DNA from: Opitutales bacterium
GTDB lineage: Bacteria; Verrucomicrobiota; Verrucomicrobiia; Opitutales; UBA2987
Direction of reading: 5' to 3'
NCBI GenBank assembly: GCA_021772515.1
Contig: JAJFLU010000043.1
Location: 166,879-230,878, forward strand
DNA length: 64,000 bases
Below, piece after piece: positions 19,052 through 28,665 of the stretch. Each line of letters begins with the position of its first letter. Position 1 is the first letter of the stretch. Under the pieces are notes generated by a model. The model was given only the letters and a program-made list of their open reading frames with translations. It was not told the DNA's origin and made no database searches. Made by a program: the position numbers and the translations under genes.

Positions 19052-19154
19052 ATCAACAATGATAACCCTTTCTCAATGAAAATCATTAAGCCTGCCTCCA
19101 CCGAGAAGGCGTAGACACCAAGAAACGAGGATTTGAGCGGCTAATTGGGCAGGT

Positions 19155-20144
19155 TTAATTTGGCAAATTCGGCGGAATGCTGAATAGGGTACCATCGTCT
19201 GCTCTTTGGAAAAAACGCCGATCAGGAGAATTGTCGCCGAAAGACCAAATCCAGCCCATATTGTCTCCAAAAAGAAACATCCAGCGATAGGTGCTCTCAT
19301 TGAAAAACAACCACTGGGATAAACCTAAATCCCATAGAATAATTCCTCCTTCTGTGCTGCCTGTGTAAACATACTGCCAACCATGTTCGTCGTGAAAAAT
19401 CCAGGGCCAGGAATCCACATTGTAGTTCAAAAACCAGGGCGAAGCGTTCCACCCCGGACTGCCATCGATGGGGACTCCGCCGAATACATCCAAAGTCGCC
19501 TCTTCAAACGGTAAGGCTTTATACCTTACAGATTTGTCATCGTAACCCGTTCCGCTACCGAGACCAAAACTATTCGGTCGCGTATTGCGAAAATTGACCG
19601 GGAGAGTCCCGCAGCCTGAGGTGGGTTCGGAACAGGGTGTCAGGTAGAAGTGAAGGTGTGGGAATCCTCCCGTATTTCCGGTGTTGCCGCTAAGTCCCAG
19701 TAAATGCCCCGCTTCAACCACTTGCCCTGTTGTTACCAAAATACCGGGTGAAAGATGGGAGTAAGCAGATATTTTGCCATCTTCATGGATGATTTTAACG
19801 AAATTCTCTTGACCGGGAATTGTTTGGCCATTTTGAAAAAGATCTCTTACTTGAAATATTGTGCCGACGCGCGAGGCAGTTATTTCTGATCCCAAAGGCA
19901 TCGCAAAATCGTATCCGTGTTTATGATGATTGCTATGTCCAAATCCCGAACAATTTCCCTGAACGACCGCGTAAATTGCGCCAACCGGATAAGGCAAAAC
20001 ATATTCCGATGTTTCCCAATCTGGAAACGGCCCACATACCTCAGAACGCAACGTAGTCTCTCCGAAAAACAACAATAGGGTACCCAGAGGTGCGGCCCAA
20101 ACAACCAAGCTCCGGCCAATCATTTTGAACTTTTCAATTCCCAT
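19155..20144 (-). CDS. Secreted M23 (LytM-type) peptidase with Trp-rich C-terminal tail
   Basis: A 329-residue exported protein. After a signal peptide comes an M23 zinc peptidase domain: the HKHGYDFAMP segment supplies the first His and Asp and HLHFYL the last His-x-His pair, with GLSGNTGNTGG between, all conserved in cell-wall-cleaving LytM domains. The C-terminal ~80 residues are rich in Trp, Gly and Phe (WPWIFHDEHGWQYVY, LFGDNMGWIWSF, FFQRADDG), resembling a tail domain I have seen in Opitutae secreted proteins whose role is unknown. The ATG at 20144 is taken instead of an upstream TTG. It may act on peptidoglycan or on another substrate; the tail may anchor it. Confidence 0.8.
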   Translation of the reverse strand: MGIEKFKMIGRSLVVWAAPLGTLLLFFGETTLRSEVCGPFPDWETSEYVLPYPVGAIYAVVQGNCSGFGHSNHHKHGYDFAMPLGSEITASRVGTIFQVRDLFQNGQTIPGQENFVKIIHEDGKISAYSHLSPGILVTTGQVVEAGHLLGLSGNTGNTGGFPHLHFYLTPCSEPTSGCGTLPVNFRNTRPNSFGLGSGTGYDDKSVRYKALPFEEATLDVFGGVPIDGSPGWNASPWFLNYNVDSWPWIFHDEHGWQYVYTGSTEGGIILWDLGLSQWLFFNESTYRWMFLFGDNMGWIWSFGDNSPDRRFFQRADDGTLFSIPPNLPN

Positions 20145-20298
20145 ACCAATCAATCCCGCAGTAATATGTTAAGAAATAGGGGTCAGACGAAATTCTAAAA
20201 AAATCCCATCTCAAGTTAGGAACTCTCACCACAACAAATTATTCCAAATAATCTGACAGTTTACAGGATGATACCTTGATGTCGTTCAGCAACATTAC

Positions 20299-20401
20299 TC
20301 AATCGACAAATGGCAAACTCGCCGGGACGCCGAGCAGACTCCTACCATCAGCTCTCTGGAAAAAACGCCAGTCCACCTTAGGGTATTTTAGATCGGAATT
20401 T
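20299..20401 (-). pseudogene. Frameshifted fossil of the Trp-rich tail domain
   Basis: Read on the minus strand this segment gives WRFFQRADG and, after a +1 shift, SLLGVPASLPFVD and a stop. The last residues of the neighbouring M23 protein are RRFFQRADDGTLFSIPPNLPN, so the two are clearly related, also at DNA level (GGCGTTTTTTCCA shared). No start and no complete domain remain. It is best explained as the decayed 3' end of a second tail-bearing gene, or of a partial duplication, lodged between the M23 gene and the gene at 20412. Confidence 0.6.
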
Positions 20402-20411
20402 CAAAAATCAT

Positions 20412-21161
20412 TCAATTGTCTGCATCGATGGGCGGAGGAGGGAACGTGTCGGTGAGTTTATTGACTCTTATGCGATGCGAACCGGGGCGGCTTGGGGGCT
20501 GAATAATAAGAATTACTCGCTGCTCAGGATGGAAGTCAAAGGTGTTTGTAAAAGCGATTTGAGGGCCTTCTTTTGTCACTCGCGCAAATCCGACAGGCAC
20601 ACGAATAAGGTCTTCCTCCGCGATATAATAATCCCGAATGTCGAATACCTTCGAATACCCCGGGGCGAAACGGGTGTTCTCCTCCCCCACTCTTCCAATT
20701 AACTCCACCGATGTTGCATTGAAAACAATCAGTCTATTGGACGAGAAAGACGTAATACTGTCATCCAGCGGAAAAACAGTGAACTCTCCCTGGTCTTGCA
20801 TTGAGGAAGTCGTCGGCACAAAAATCAACAGACTCTCTGCCATGCCATCGGACGCATTAACGGTCGCGATTGGGTATCGAGTTATTACGTTATCCAAGCC
20901 AATGGTTTCACGGAAAAATACCAGCGGCTGTAAGCCACGATATTCGTAAGCAACGGATCGTCTGTAACTTTGAAACTCGATGGTTTCAACTTTATCCGGG
21001 CCTGTTTCGACTTTGATGCCCCCCGGTTTCACATTACTCAATGCAAATACCCGAAAGACTAACGCAGATTCCTTTTCAGCGTCGGCAGCAAAACCGGTTT
21101 GACAAACCAGCAGCAAAAGCAGACCGCCTATTAGTACTAAATATCTGTAGAATCCAGCCAT
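20412..21161 (-). CDS. Exported protein of unknown function
   Basis: I do not recognise the family. The 249-residue product begins with a clean signal peptide (YLVLIGGLLLLLVCQTGFA, cut near residue 26). The mature part is beta-rich with no cysteine and ends in a Pro-rich stretch (TFPPPP). Its start overlaps the end of the 952-residue protein gene by 25 nt, so the two are almost certainly co-expressed and may work together, for example at the envelope. Similar small exported proteins accompany Verru_Chthon-A-like genes in related bacteria as far as I recall, but this needs a search. Confidence 0.6.
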   Translation of the reverse strand: MAGFYRYLVLIGGLLLLLVCQTGFAADAEKESALVFRVFALSNVKPGGIKVETGPDKVETIEFQSYRRSVAYEYRGLQPLVFFRETIGLDNVITRYPIATVNASDGMAESLLIFVPTTSSMQDQGEFTVFPLDDSITSFSSNRLIVFNATSVELIGRVGEENTRFAPGYSKVFDIRDYYIAEEDLIRVPVGFARVTKEGPQIAFTNTFDFHPEQRVILIIQPPSRPGSHRIRVNKLTDTFPPPPIDADN

Positions 21162-23995
21162 CGAAAATGTATAATTTGAAACCGTCGCCCGAATGGACCC
21201 GGTGGGTTAATGTGATCTTCAACAATTTTCTCTTCATCAGTGGTATCACGAAAATCCACGGGAGTGGGCACACGTTGGACAAGGGCTTCGCACCAAGCCC
21301 TCCCCCGAATACGTTTCGTAAGTGGATTATAGGCGTCTCCATAGGCACGGATTAAGAAAGTATCGGAGCGTGTTTGAATAAAGGGCGCAATGTTTGAAAA
21401 AATATCCGCCTGAGTGAGAAACGATGGGGCGTAGCGAGGTATGCGATTAGCATTAGTGGCCGATTCGTAATCTGCGCCATTTACCGAGTTAATTGTCGTA
21501 GAGTCTATCGCCTCCTGCACGAGACCAGAATTTACAAATTGCTCTATCGAAGAAAAAGGCTCTCCTCCTTCCCGTAGCAAACGCACAATCGCCCGGGCAA
21601 GGTCATCAACCTCCTGTTCGGTCAATTCCCGCATCCCGGTTCGGAAGGCGTTTTTCCAATCCTGCTGAGGCCTTTTATACCAATCCTTTTTTTCCTGTGG
21701 CGAGATTTCAGGGTAATCCGGATACATTTCGGAGGGAAGAGAAAAATGCCGATCGGCTCCATTGGGTAAATGAAATATTCCGTTTTTCACCCTCGGACGA
21801 GTGATTGGAGGAAGCGGCTCGGTGAAAGTAAAATCATCGAAACGATAGGTCCAGTCGTAAAGTTCGAGCCCCGATAGAACCGATTTCCAGGCCTTGATCG
21901 ATGTCGAGTTGATATTAAATGTCCCCTCTACCAAAAAGTCTATCGAGGAATACTGGTTCCTCAGGTTCTCCGTTGTAACAGATGCGTAACGGGTTTCATG
22001 AGTCGCCAAATGTGTATTTAGTAGTCGTTCCGAGGGATTCCATGAGGCATCATTTTGCGGAACGGTTGAAAAGAAAAATCGGTCGAAAACGGCATTTCGC
22101 TGACCACCCCACGGATTACCAATGCTAAAGGGACGACCTTGCAAGACCTGTAAATGCTGCAACGACCCGATTGAAACAGGATCCAATGACGGATAATCAT
22201 AAAACCGATAAAATTTTCCCGCTCCATCATCAAGCATATCAGTATCGTCGAAAAAAACCTCGAAATGCAGCGCCGAGGGATCTCCCGTTAACCAAAGTAG
22301 TGAGGCATGAAGGGGGTTGCTCTCCACGTCTAAAATCAATGAACGAAAATCGGTTTCAGAAAGCCACTTTTCCATATCAGATTTTTGCCCCTCGACCAGC
22401 AGAAAGGGGTTGTCCAACATCTTGTAGTGGTAAGCGAACTGGAAATGCTTGGGGTTTGTTCTCGAAGGCGAAGCGTCGCGACTCAAACCGTATTCGGATG
22501 TGGTAAACGCATCGAAAGGCAAGTTTCTCACCTCTCTCAGCAATTGGCCAGAAGCGTTGAAAAATCGTACCGTCAATTTGCTGGCGGGAGCGGAAAGTGT
22601 GACGAAATTTTTAGCCGGATTATTTACCGTGCCCGCAGGGAGCGACTGTTCCAGCACATGGCGAACTCGCGCGATTCGGGTTTTTACCTCCCCCTCCGCA
22701 AGAGGAATGCCAAAATTGATGGTAAACTCATCTTGAAAATCTTCCAGTTTGAGCGAAAAAGAACCAATCTGATTATTCGACTGGCCACGGGCGGATTCCC
22801 ATCGAACCTCAATTTCGGGAAGCCCGCTAATTCTAACCGTAAGGTCGTTTTCGGTTTCAGGATCAAACGCCATCGGAAACGAATAGGGGTTCCACACTTC
22901 GGACCAAAGGCCAAATTCGAGCCGAAATTGGTCACTATCGACGCTGTTTTTAAAAATACCGACAAACAACGCGAATTCTGAAGCTAACGGGGATGGGGAG
23001 TTCAGATAATCCCCGGAATTCAGCGTGGGAGGAAATCCACTTCCAGGATATTCGACAAAACCATTCCCATTGATCCTCATTCCTGACGCACTTTTAAGCG
23101 ACTCCAAAAAAGTGAACCCGCTATCTTGAACGGTTGACGCGCTCAGGTCTTTTTTTAATCCACCTGTGGCTGTATTGCTAAGAACACCATAGGAAAGATA
23201 AGTTGCGTCGAAAAAGGAATTTCGCAGTTGCTCTGATGCAACTCCCGGTAAATGCGAGATTTGGCCAATAGATTCAGTTTTAAGTAAACCTTCTCGAATT
23301 TCATTCCGATCTTCGTTCACAAGTTCCGGAAAAAATTCTTCTCGGCCAAATCGCATCGGGGTCAATTGCCTCAACCGCTTACGATCCAGTTCATCGTAGC
23401 GTTCGGCATCAAGATCGAAAATGCCATCGGTCTTGGCCAAGCTGGATTTGATTCCCTCATCACTCACCCAATAGGCATAATGGCCTTGTCTGTTTGAAAC
23501 TGCAACCGAGGAACTATCAGGTGGATTTTCTGGATGCACGGTAACGGTCGGGGCAAAAACACCCGGTTGACCAGCAATCCCCTTCGCCAACCGGACGCCC
23601 GTAACCGGGTTAGCCGGATCTGAATCGACCCCCGATACCAACCAAAAAGGCTGCCCATTTTCCTCTCCCTCTGACCAAACGCCGGTCCAATAGGGATTTG
23701 CTGAGTCATCGCCCAAAACATCGGCTCTGGCAGTCGCACATTGGTCACGTCCCGCCATTTTTTGCAAATCTCCCAATGCAATTTTCAACCCAAGCATGGC
23801 GTTTTGACGGGCCGTAAATCTATCCAGCCGGGATCCGCTAATTCCGGTTTCAACACGACTCAGGGTTGATAAAGCCAAAATAAGAATCAAAAGAAAGGCT
23901 GTCAGACCCAGGGCGAGAGCCAAAGCAAATCCCTCATTCTTCCGCCTTTTGGAAACTGCATAATCTGGTAAATGGACAATAATCCGCCGGTGCAC
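21137..23995 (-). CDS. Large Verru_Chthon cassette protein A-like, pilin-type N-terminus
   Basis: A 952-residue protein whose N-terminus has basic residues, then a prepilin-like hydrophobic helix (EGFALALALGLTAFLL, about 21-45) followed by TLSRVETGISGSRLDRFTARQNAMLGL, the pattern of PilX/GspK-type proteins without the Glu at +5. The C-terminus has RIRGRAWCEALVQRVP, which matches my memory of the TIGR02600 (Verru_Chthon cassette protein A) family. The usual partner genes B, C and D, which encode small pilin-like proteins, are not beside it. A GTG at 23995 opens the frame. Its role is unknown; surface or pseudopilus-tip assembly is a reasonable guess. Confidence 0.6.
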   Translation of the reverse strand: MHRRIIVHLPDYAVSKRRKNEGFALALALGLTAFLLILILALSTLSRVETGISGSRLDRFTARQNAMLGLKIALGDLQKMAGRDQCATARADVLGDDSANPYWTGVWSEGEENGQPFWLVSGVDSDPANPVTGVRLAKGIAGQPGVFAPTVTVHPENPPDSSSVAVSNRQGHYAYWVSDEGIKSSLAKTDGIFDLDAERYDELDRKRLRQLTPMRFGREEFFPELVNEDRNEIREGLLKTESIGQISHLPGVASEQLRNSFFDATYLSYGVLSNTATGGLKKDLSASTVQDSGFTFLESLKSASGMRINGNGFVEYPGSGFPPTLNSGDYLNSPSPLASEFALFVGIFKNSVDSDQFRLEFGLWSEVWNPYSFPMAFDPETENDLTVRISGLPEIEVRWESARGQSNNQIGSFSLKLEDFQDEFTINFGIPLAEGEVKTRIARVRHVLEQSLPAGTVNNPAKNFVTLSAPASKLTVRFFNASGQLLREVRNLPFDAFTTSEYGLSRDASPSRTNPKHFQFAYHYKMLDNPFLLVEGQKSDMEKWLSETDFRSLILDVESNPLHASLLWLTGDPSALHFEVFFDDTDMLDDGAGKFYRFYDYPSLDPVSIGSLQHLQVLQGRPFSIGNPWGGQRNAVFDRFFFSTVPQNDASWNPSERLLNTHLATHETRYASVTTENLRNQYSSIDFLVEGTFNINSTSIKAWKSVLSGLELYDWTYRFDDFTFTEPLPPITRPRVKNGIFHLPNGADRHFSLPSEMYPDYPEISPQEKKDWYKRPQQDWKNAFRTGMRELTEQEVDDLARAIVRLLREGGEPFSSIEQFVNSGLVQEAIDSTTINSVNGADYESATNANRIPRYAPSFLTQADIFSNIAPFIQTRSDTFLIRAYGDAYNPLTKRIRGRAWCEALVQRVPTPVDFRDTTDEEKIVEDHINPPGPFGRRFQIIHFRWLDSTDI

Positions 23996-24070
23996 GGGAC
24001 TCTTTTACACCGGTTATGCTTTTTTCCGCAACCGCAATTCTTCAAAAAACAACTCGCACGGGGTGGCGAA

Positions 24071-26635
24071 TTACGGCTTCACAATAAGACCAACACATTT
24101 CTCTGGAGCCAGCCTGCTGCGGGCGAACACTGCCAGATCATGCACATCGATTGAGTCGATACGTTTGTCATAGTCCTCCCAATCGTTGACTTTTAGGCCA
24201 TAAAGCGTGTTTAATGCCGCTCTCATACCTCTTGCTCCGATCGTTTGTAACCCCATTCGTTTGGCCGCCTTAAGGCGAGTCTGGCAGCGCAACAATTCTT
24301 CTTCACCCACTTCACCTGCGACAACCCTCGAAATCTCGGCATCAAATTCCGAATTCATCTCCGGGCAACAGTCGGGGCGAGTTCCTGCGCAAAGGTAAAA
24401 CATACCATTGTGAATTCCCGTAATACGGTTAGCTCCAACAAAATAGGCCATACCACGCTCATCTCGAACTCGGGTAAACAACCGGCCAGACATTTCGCTG
24501 AATAGCTCCGATAGTAATTCGCCATGATAAAAATCTTTGCCCTTTACTCCAGAGTCGGGATAAGCCTGAAAAACAACGGCCTGCTGTCTAGGCAGTATTT
24601 CCTCGAAACAATCCGATTTTTTCGGTTCATCGAAAACTATTTTACTTGGGGCAAACGGCCCCGATGGAAGTTTTTCCAAAACTTCTTCGATGGAGGGAAG
24701 AAGGAGATCGGGTTGAAAATCACCGACCACACTTACCACAACATTGGAACCGACAAGCAATTTGCTTCGCAATCTTTCTAACTCTGATAAGCCTATGGTA
24801 TTCAGGGTTTTTTCGACGCCATACGCGTCAATATGGAATGGATGGTCTCCAAAGAATAGTTGACGGAGTCTTTTTTTACCGAAACTGACAATTTCATCTT
24901 CATCTTCCTTGATTGAGGCAATTTGTGCTTCCCTTTCAAGTTCGAAAGTCTCCTGCTGGAAATTTGATGCAAGGAGTGCCTGCTCAAACAGATCGAGCAG
25001 GATTTCGGTGTCACCAGACATTGTCTCAAATCCTAATCCGAAGGAGTTATTACCGGCGAATTCACTCATCGAACCGCCAACCCCTTCGATTAACTCGGCT
25101 ACCTCGGAAGCGCATCTTTTTATGGAATCCCGTATCAAAAGTGTTGCCAACAAAGCGGTTATTCCACGAAGATGGGGCTCCTCATACAATGGCCCACCCA
25201 ACGCTACCAAGCGAAGGTTGATCTTGGGATGGCGGCTGTCTCTTTGGAATATTAATCGCGCTCCATTGCCAAGAGTTCGTTCCTGAAAATTTTCATTCTC
25301 TCGGGAAATTCCTTTCAGACGCGTGGAGGTCGGAGTCGGTGGGGTAGAATTAAGGGAGACTGCCGTTAGCCCATCAGCCACCAGATAGCGTCCGGCTAGT
25401 TCTTCCAGTATCCTGGGCTCGACGTTATTCAGGCGGGAAAAATACCTGCGGGGATAACCCAAATCACCCACCACGACTTCGGCTAAACCGAGACGGGAAG
25501 CCTGGCCGCTCATAGTTTTTCGAGTGTTGATTTCACCAGCTAAGGCCTGGCGGCGAGCCTTTCGCAATTGATTTTCGCCAATGCCTTCGCGGGCAGCTTT
25601 TTGAACTTCGATGAGGATTGCCTCATGCACCGCTGCGCGTTTTTCCGGGTCACACACGTAGGATACCCAAAAAAGACCGCCACTACCGGGATTCCAGCAG
25701 GAGGTATCGATATGGTGAACCAGCTTTTTCTCATCACGTAACTGTCGCCAAAATATGGAACTGTGCCCCACCCCGAGAATTGACGCCAATAGATCGAGAC
25801 CGGGCGCGTCGACATGTTCAAGACCAGGTATTTTAAAAGCGAGCCCTCCCCTGCAAATATTCACGTCACCATAGCGATTGTCCTCCCTCATGGCCAATTG
25901 CCTCGGCTCTACGGGAACAAAAGGATTTACGCCACCACCCCGTGATGCGGGTCCAAAATGCTTTTCAATAGCCTCTCGAAGAGCGGGAGTGTCAATATGC
26001 CCCACCACGACCAAGGTCATATTATCAGGCACATATCGAATTTTGTAATAATCGAAAAGCTGTTCACGGGTAACCTTTTCAAATAATTCCCGGTGACCGA
26101 TGACTGGCTGGCGGTAGGGGTGTTCTCTGTAGGCGGCCTCAAATAAAGCTCTGGAAACCTGACGATCAGGGTCGTCAAGGCCCATGTCGATTTCCCGAAG
26201 AATTACATCTCGCTCTTTGGCCGTATCCTCTTCAGAAAGTACCGAGTTGAAGGCCGCATCGGCCAACAGTTCGACAGCCAATTCCGTCTGCTCACTCAAT
26301 CCGTCGATATAATAAACCGTGCGGTCGAAAGTAGTATAGGCATTGACGCCGCCGCCTGCCGCCTGCACCTGACGGCTCATCTCGCCGCCGGGGCGCGTCG
26401 GAGTGCCTTTGAATAACATGTGCTCCAGAAAATGGGAGAGCCCTGAACCGAGCATGGGGCCTTCGTGCAGGCTTCCCGTTTTTACCCAAAGCTGCACCGA
26501 GGACAGTTTGTTTGAAAAATCCTCCTTCAAAATGACGGTGAGGCCGTTCGGGAGAGTAAATCGCTCGATGGGTTCATCAAAGAGACGATCGAGCAAGGCG
26601 GGTAAACGCCCGTCGTTAGGGGAAATCGAATCCAT
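24071..26635 (-). CDS. M16 family zinc peptidase, tandem-domain
   Basis: An 854-residue processing-peptidase-like protein made of two M16 modules. The first carries the inverted zinc motif H68-x2-E71-H72 (HFLEH) and a distal Glu region (KERDVILREIDM), so it should be active; the second half has the same fold pattern but no HxxEH, as is normal for the inactive partner. Proteins of this type degrade peptides or remove signal peptides in the periplasm or cytoplasm. No signal peptide is apparent here. An ATG at 26635 follows the Minf_1886 gene by 42 nt, as the last gene of the rpmI-to-M16 run. Confidence 0.9.
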   Translation of the reverse strand: MDSISPNDGRLPALLDRLFDEPIERFTLPNGLTVILKEDFSNKLSSVQLWVKTGSLHEGPMLGSGLSHFLEHMLFKGTPTRPGGEMSRQVQAAGGGVNAYTTFDRTVYYIDGLSEQTELAVELLADAAFNSVLSEEDTAKERDVILREIDMGLDDPDRQVSRALFEAAYREHPYRQPVIGHRELFEKVTREQLFDYYKIRYVPDNMTLVVVGHIDTPALREAIEKHFGPASRGGGVNPFVPVEPRQLAMREDNRYGDVNICRGGLAFKIPGLEHVDAPGLDLLASILGVGHSSIFWRQLRDEKKLVHHIDTSCWNPGSGGLFWVSYVCDPEKRAAVHEAILIEVQKAAREGIGENQLRKARRQALAGEINTRKTMSGQASRLGLAEVVVGDLGYPRRYFSRLNNVEPRILEELAGRYLVADGLTAVSLNSTPPTPTSTRLKGISRENENFQERTLGNGARLIFQRDSRHPKINLRLVALGGPLYEEPHLRGITALLATLLIRDSIKRCASEVAELIEGVGGSMSEFAGNNSFGLGFETMSGDTEILLDLFEQALLASNFQQETFELEREAQIASIKEDEDEIVSFGKKRLRQLFFGDHPFHIDAYGVEKTLNTIGLSELERLRSKLLVGSNVVVSVVGDFQPDLLLPSIEEVLEKLPSGPFAPSKIVFDEPKKSDCFEEILPRQQAVVFQAYPDSGVKGKDFYHGELLSELFSEMSGRLFTRVRDERGMAYFVGANRITGIHNGMFYLCAGTRPDCCPEMNSEFDAEISRVVAGEVGEEELLRCQTRLKAAKRMGLQTIGARGMRAALNTLYGLKVNDWEDYDKRIDSIDVHDLAVFARSRLAPEKCVGLIVKP

Positions 26636-26677
26636 AAAAAAATGAGGTTGCCTGAAGTCCGATCAACGAGAATTCCC

Positions 26678-27142
26678 TCAATTGCTCTCTCCAGGGTTTT
26701 CTTCCTTTAATCCATCGGAAATCTCGCCATTGAAATCCGAATCGCCTTTTTTTCGGCCTTTGGGGATAAAGGGATTCAGGAATGCGTCGCGGAAATCATA
26801 TACTTCCTTAAAATCTTTGATATCATCGTGCTCCGTTTTGCCAAAAATTCCATATTCCACCAGATTGAATACGATTTCTCCAAAATCGGTAGTCTTCCTC
26901 AAACTCCAGTTCTCAAAAACGGTAAAGGTCATCGGACCGTATTGATCGAGGGCGTAATCGCGAATGCCTTCGAGTAATTCCCGCCCGGACACATGATTGC
27001 CTTTCTCATCGGAAGGTAGCTTGTTCATACCTTTCAGGGTATGGTCCAACGCCTTTCTGACAAAATAATAGGCAGGCTTGGGGTAACGGGTATCCTCTCT
27101 GACGATAAGATCGATTACCTCGGAAAAATCTTTGCCGCTCAT
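26678..27142 (-). CDS. Minf_1886 family protein, function unknown
   Basis: A 154-residue soluble protein matching a small uncharacterised family that I associate with Verrucomicrobia and Planctomycetes. Landmarks are DTRYPKPAYYFVRKALDHT, HVSGRELLEGIRDYALDQYG and TDFGEIVFNLVEYG, and a charged C-terminal tail. The ATG at 27142 is preferred over a TTG 51 bases upstream because the family text starts there. It lies between gatB and the M16 gene in one leftward run. Its steady location near tRNA-related genes hints at a housekeeping role but nothing more can be said from sequence. Confidence 0.75.
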   Translation of the reverse strand: MSGKDFSEVIDLIVREDTRYPKPAYYFVRKALDHTLKGMNKLPSDEKGNHVSGRELLEGIRDYALDQYGPMTFTVFENWSLRKTTDFGEIVFNLVEYGIFGKTEHDDIKDFKEVYDFRDAFLNPFIPKGRKKGDSDFNGEISDGLKEENPGESN

Positions 27143-27207
27143 GTCGTTTTGCCCGCCATATGTAAGTGTCAATTTGCTTTTCGAGGCAGTCAATTCCTTT
27201 AAGTGGG

Positions 27208-28665
27208 TCAGGCCAGCAATTTTCGCAGGAGTTTATCCACCATTGCGGGGTTTGCTTTGCCTCGGGTCGCTTTCATAACACCACCCTTGAGCGCATTGAT
27301 CGCCTTTTCGTTGCCAGCCCGAAATTCCCCGACCGGTTTCGGGTTCTCCGCAATAATTCGGGCGCAGACACCTTCGATTTCGGCCATATCGGTTGTTTGC
27401 CGGAGTCCCTTTTTTTCGACAATGGTTGATGGACTCTCGCCAGTCTGAAACATCTGCGGGAAGATATCCTGCGCGATTTGCCGAGAAATAACGCCCTCTT
27501 CCACCAATTTCACCAATTCGGCAACATGGCCGGACTTAATCGGAAGCAACACAAGTCCTTGCGACTCTGCATCCTTACCCGCAGACAACTCCCGCAAGAG
27601 GTCATTGGCCACCAGATTCCCGATTTCCAGTGGTTTATTGCATTTAGTTACCGCCTCCTCGAAAAAATTCCCCAACTCGCTATTTTGGCAAAGCACCGAG
27701 GCCATCGTAAAGGGTAAGCCAAAATCTTTGAGATAGCGGCGCTGGCGGTCAAAAGGCCGTTCAGGAAGTTTGGCGTGCAAGCAATCCACCCATTCGCGAC
27801 TTACTCTAACGGGCATTAGATCCGGGTCGGGAAAATATCGGTAATCGTGGGCCTCCTCCTTGGAGCGAAGCGCCACAGTGTATCCCTGTTCGGCATTCCA
27901 CCGCCGGGTTTCCTGGAAAATCTCTCCGCCTTTTTCGAGCACCTTGCTCTGACGGCGAATTTCATAATTTACGGAATCCCGGACCCCGGATATGCTATTG
28001 AGGTTTTTCATCTCGGTGCGGATGCCCAGCTTTTCGCTGCCAACGGGCCGCACGCTGACATTGGCATCGCAGCGCATCTGCCCTTTCTCCATATCACAAT
28101 CGGAGAGACCGGCATAAATCATGTTCAATCGGATGGCATTTAGAAATGCAGCCGCTTCTTCGGCGGAAAAAAGGTCAGGCTCTGACACTATTTCAATGAG
28201 TGGCGTTCCGGCACGGTTGAAATCCACGAGACTTCCATTTTCATAGTGGGTCAACTTCCCCACATCCTCTTCGAGATGAATTCGCGTCAATTTCACCTCC
28301 CTGTGCTCTCCCATCACATTGCGGGCTGGACCCGGCAGCTCGATTTCGACCACTCCTCCAATGCAGATGGGCTGGTCGAATTGGGAAATTTGATAGTTCT
28401 TCGGCTGGTCCGGGTAGAAATAATTTTTTCGGTCCCATTTACAGACTTCAGCGATGTGGCAGCCGAACATCAGCCCGGTCTGAATACTCAACTCGATCGC
28501 CCTTTTATTCAGGACCGGCAAGGTGCCGGGCAAGCCCATCACCACCGGATTTGTCAGGGTATTCGGCGGCTCGCCAAACCGATAGGCGGCACGTGTAAAC
28601 ATCTTCGTGTCGCATTTTAGCTGAACGTGGACCTCGAGTCCGATGACTGCCTCGTAATCTTTCAC
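27208..28665 (-). CDS. gatB: Asp/Glu-tRNA amidotransferase subunit B
   Basis: Binds misacylated Glu-tRNA(Gln) or Asp-tRNA(Asn) and activates the carboxylate for transamidation. The 485-residue length is standard. Visible are YEAVIGLEVHVQL at the N-terminus, the cradle segment with WDRKNYFYPDQPKNYQISQ, and the C-terminal helical and YqeY tails ending RGKANPAMVDKLLRKLL. Its start overlaps the gatA stop by 4 nt. The presence of gatCAB fits a bacterium that makes Gln- and/or Asn-tRNA indirectly; a tRNA-Asn gene is also in this window. Confidence 0.96.
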   Translation of the reverse strand: MKDYEAVIGLEVHVQLKCDTKMFTRAAYRFGEPPNTLTNPVVMGLPGTLPVLNKRAIELSIQTGLMFGCHIAEVCKWDRKNYFYPDQPKNYQISQFDQPICIGGVVEIELPGPARNVMGEHREVKLTRIHLEEDVGKLTHYENGSLVDFNRAGTPLIEIVSEPDLFSAEEAAAFLNAIRLNMIYAGLSDCDMEKGQMRCDANVSVRPVGSEKLGIRTEMKNLNSISGVRDSVNYEIRRQSKVLEKGGEIFQETRRWNAEQGYTVALRSKEEAHDYRYFPDPDLMPVRVSREWVDCLHAKLPERPFDRQRRYLKDFGLPFTMASVLCQNSELGNFFEEAVTKCNKPLEIGNLVANDLLRELSAGKDAESQGLVLLPIKSGHVAELVKLVEEGVISRQIAQDIFPQMFQTGESPSTIVEKKGLRQTTDMAEIEGVCARIIAENPKPVGEFRAGNEKAINALKGGVMKATRGKANPAMVDKLLRKLLA

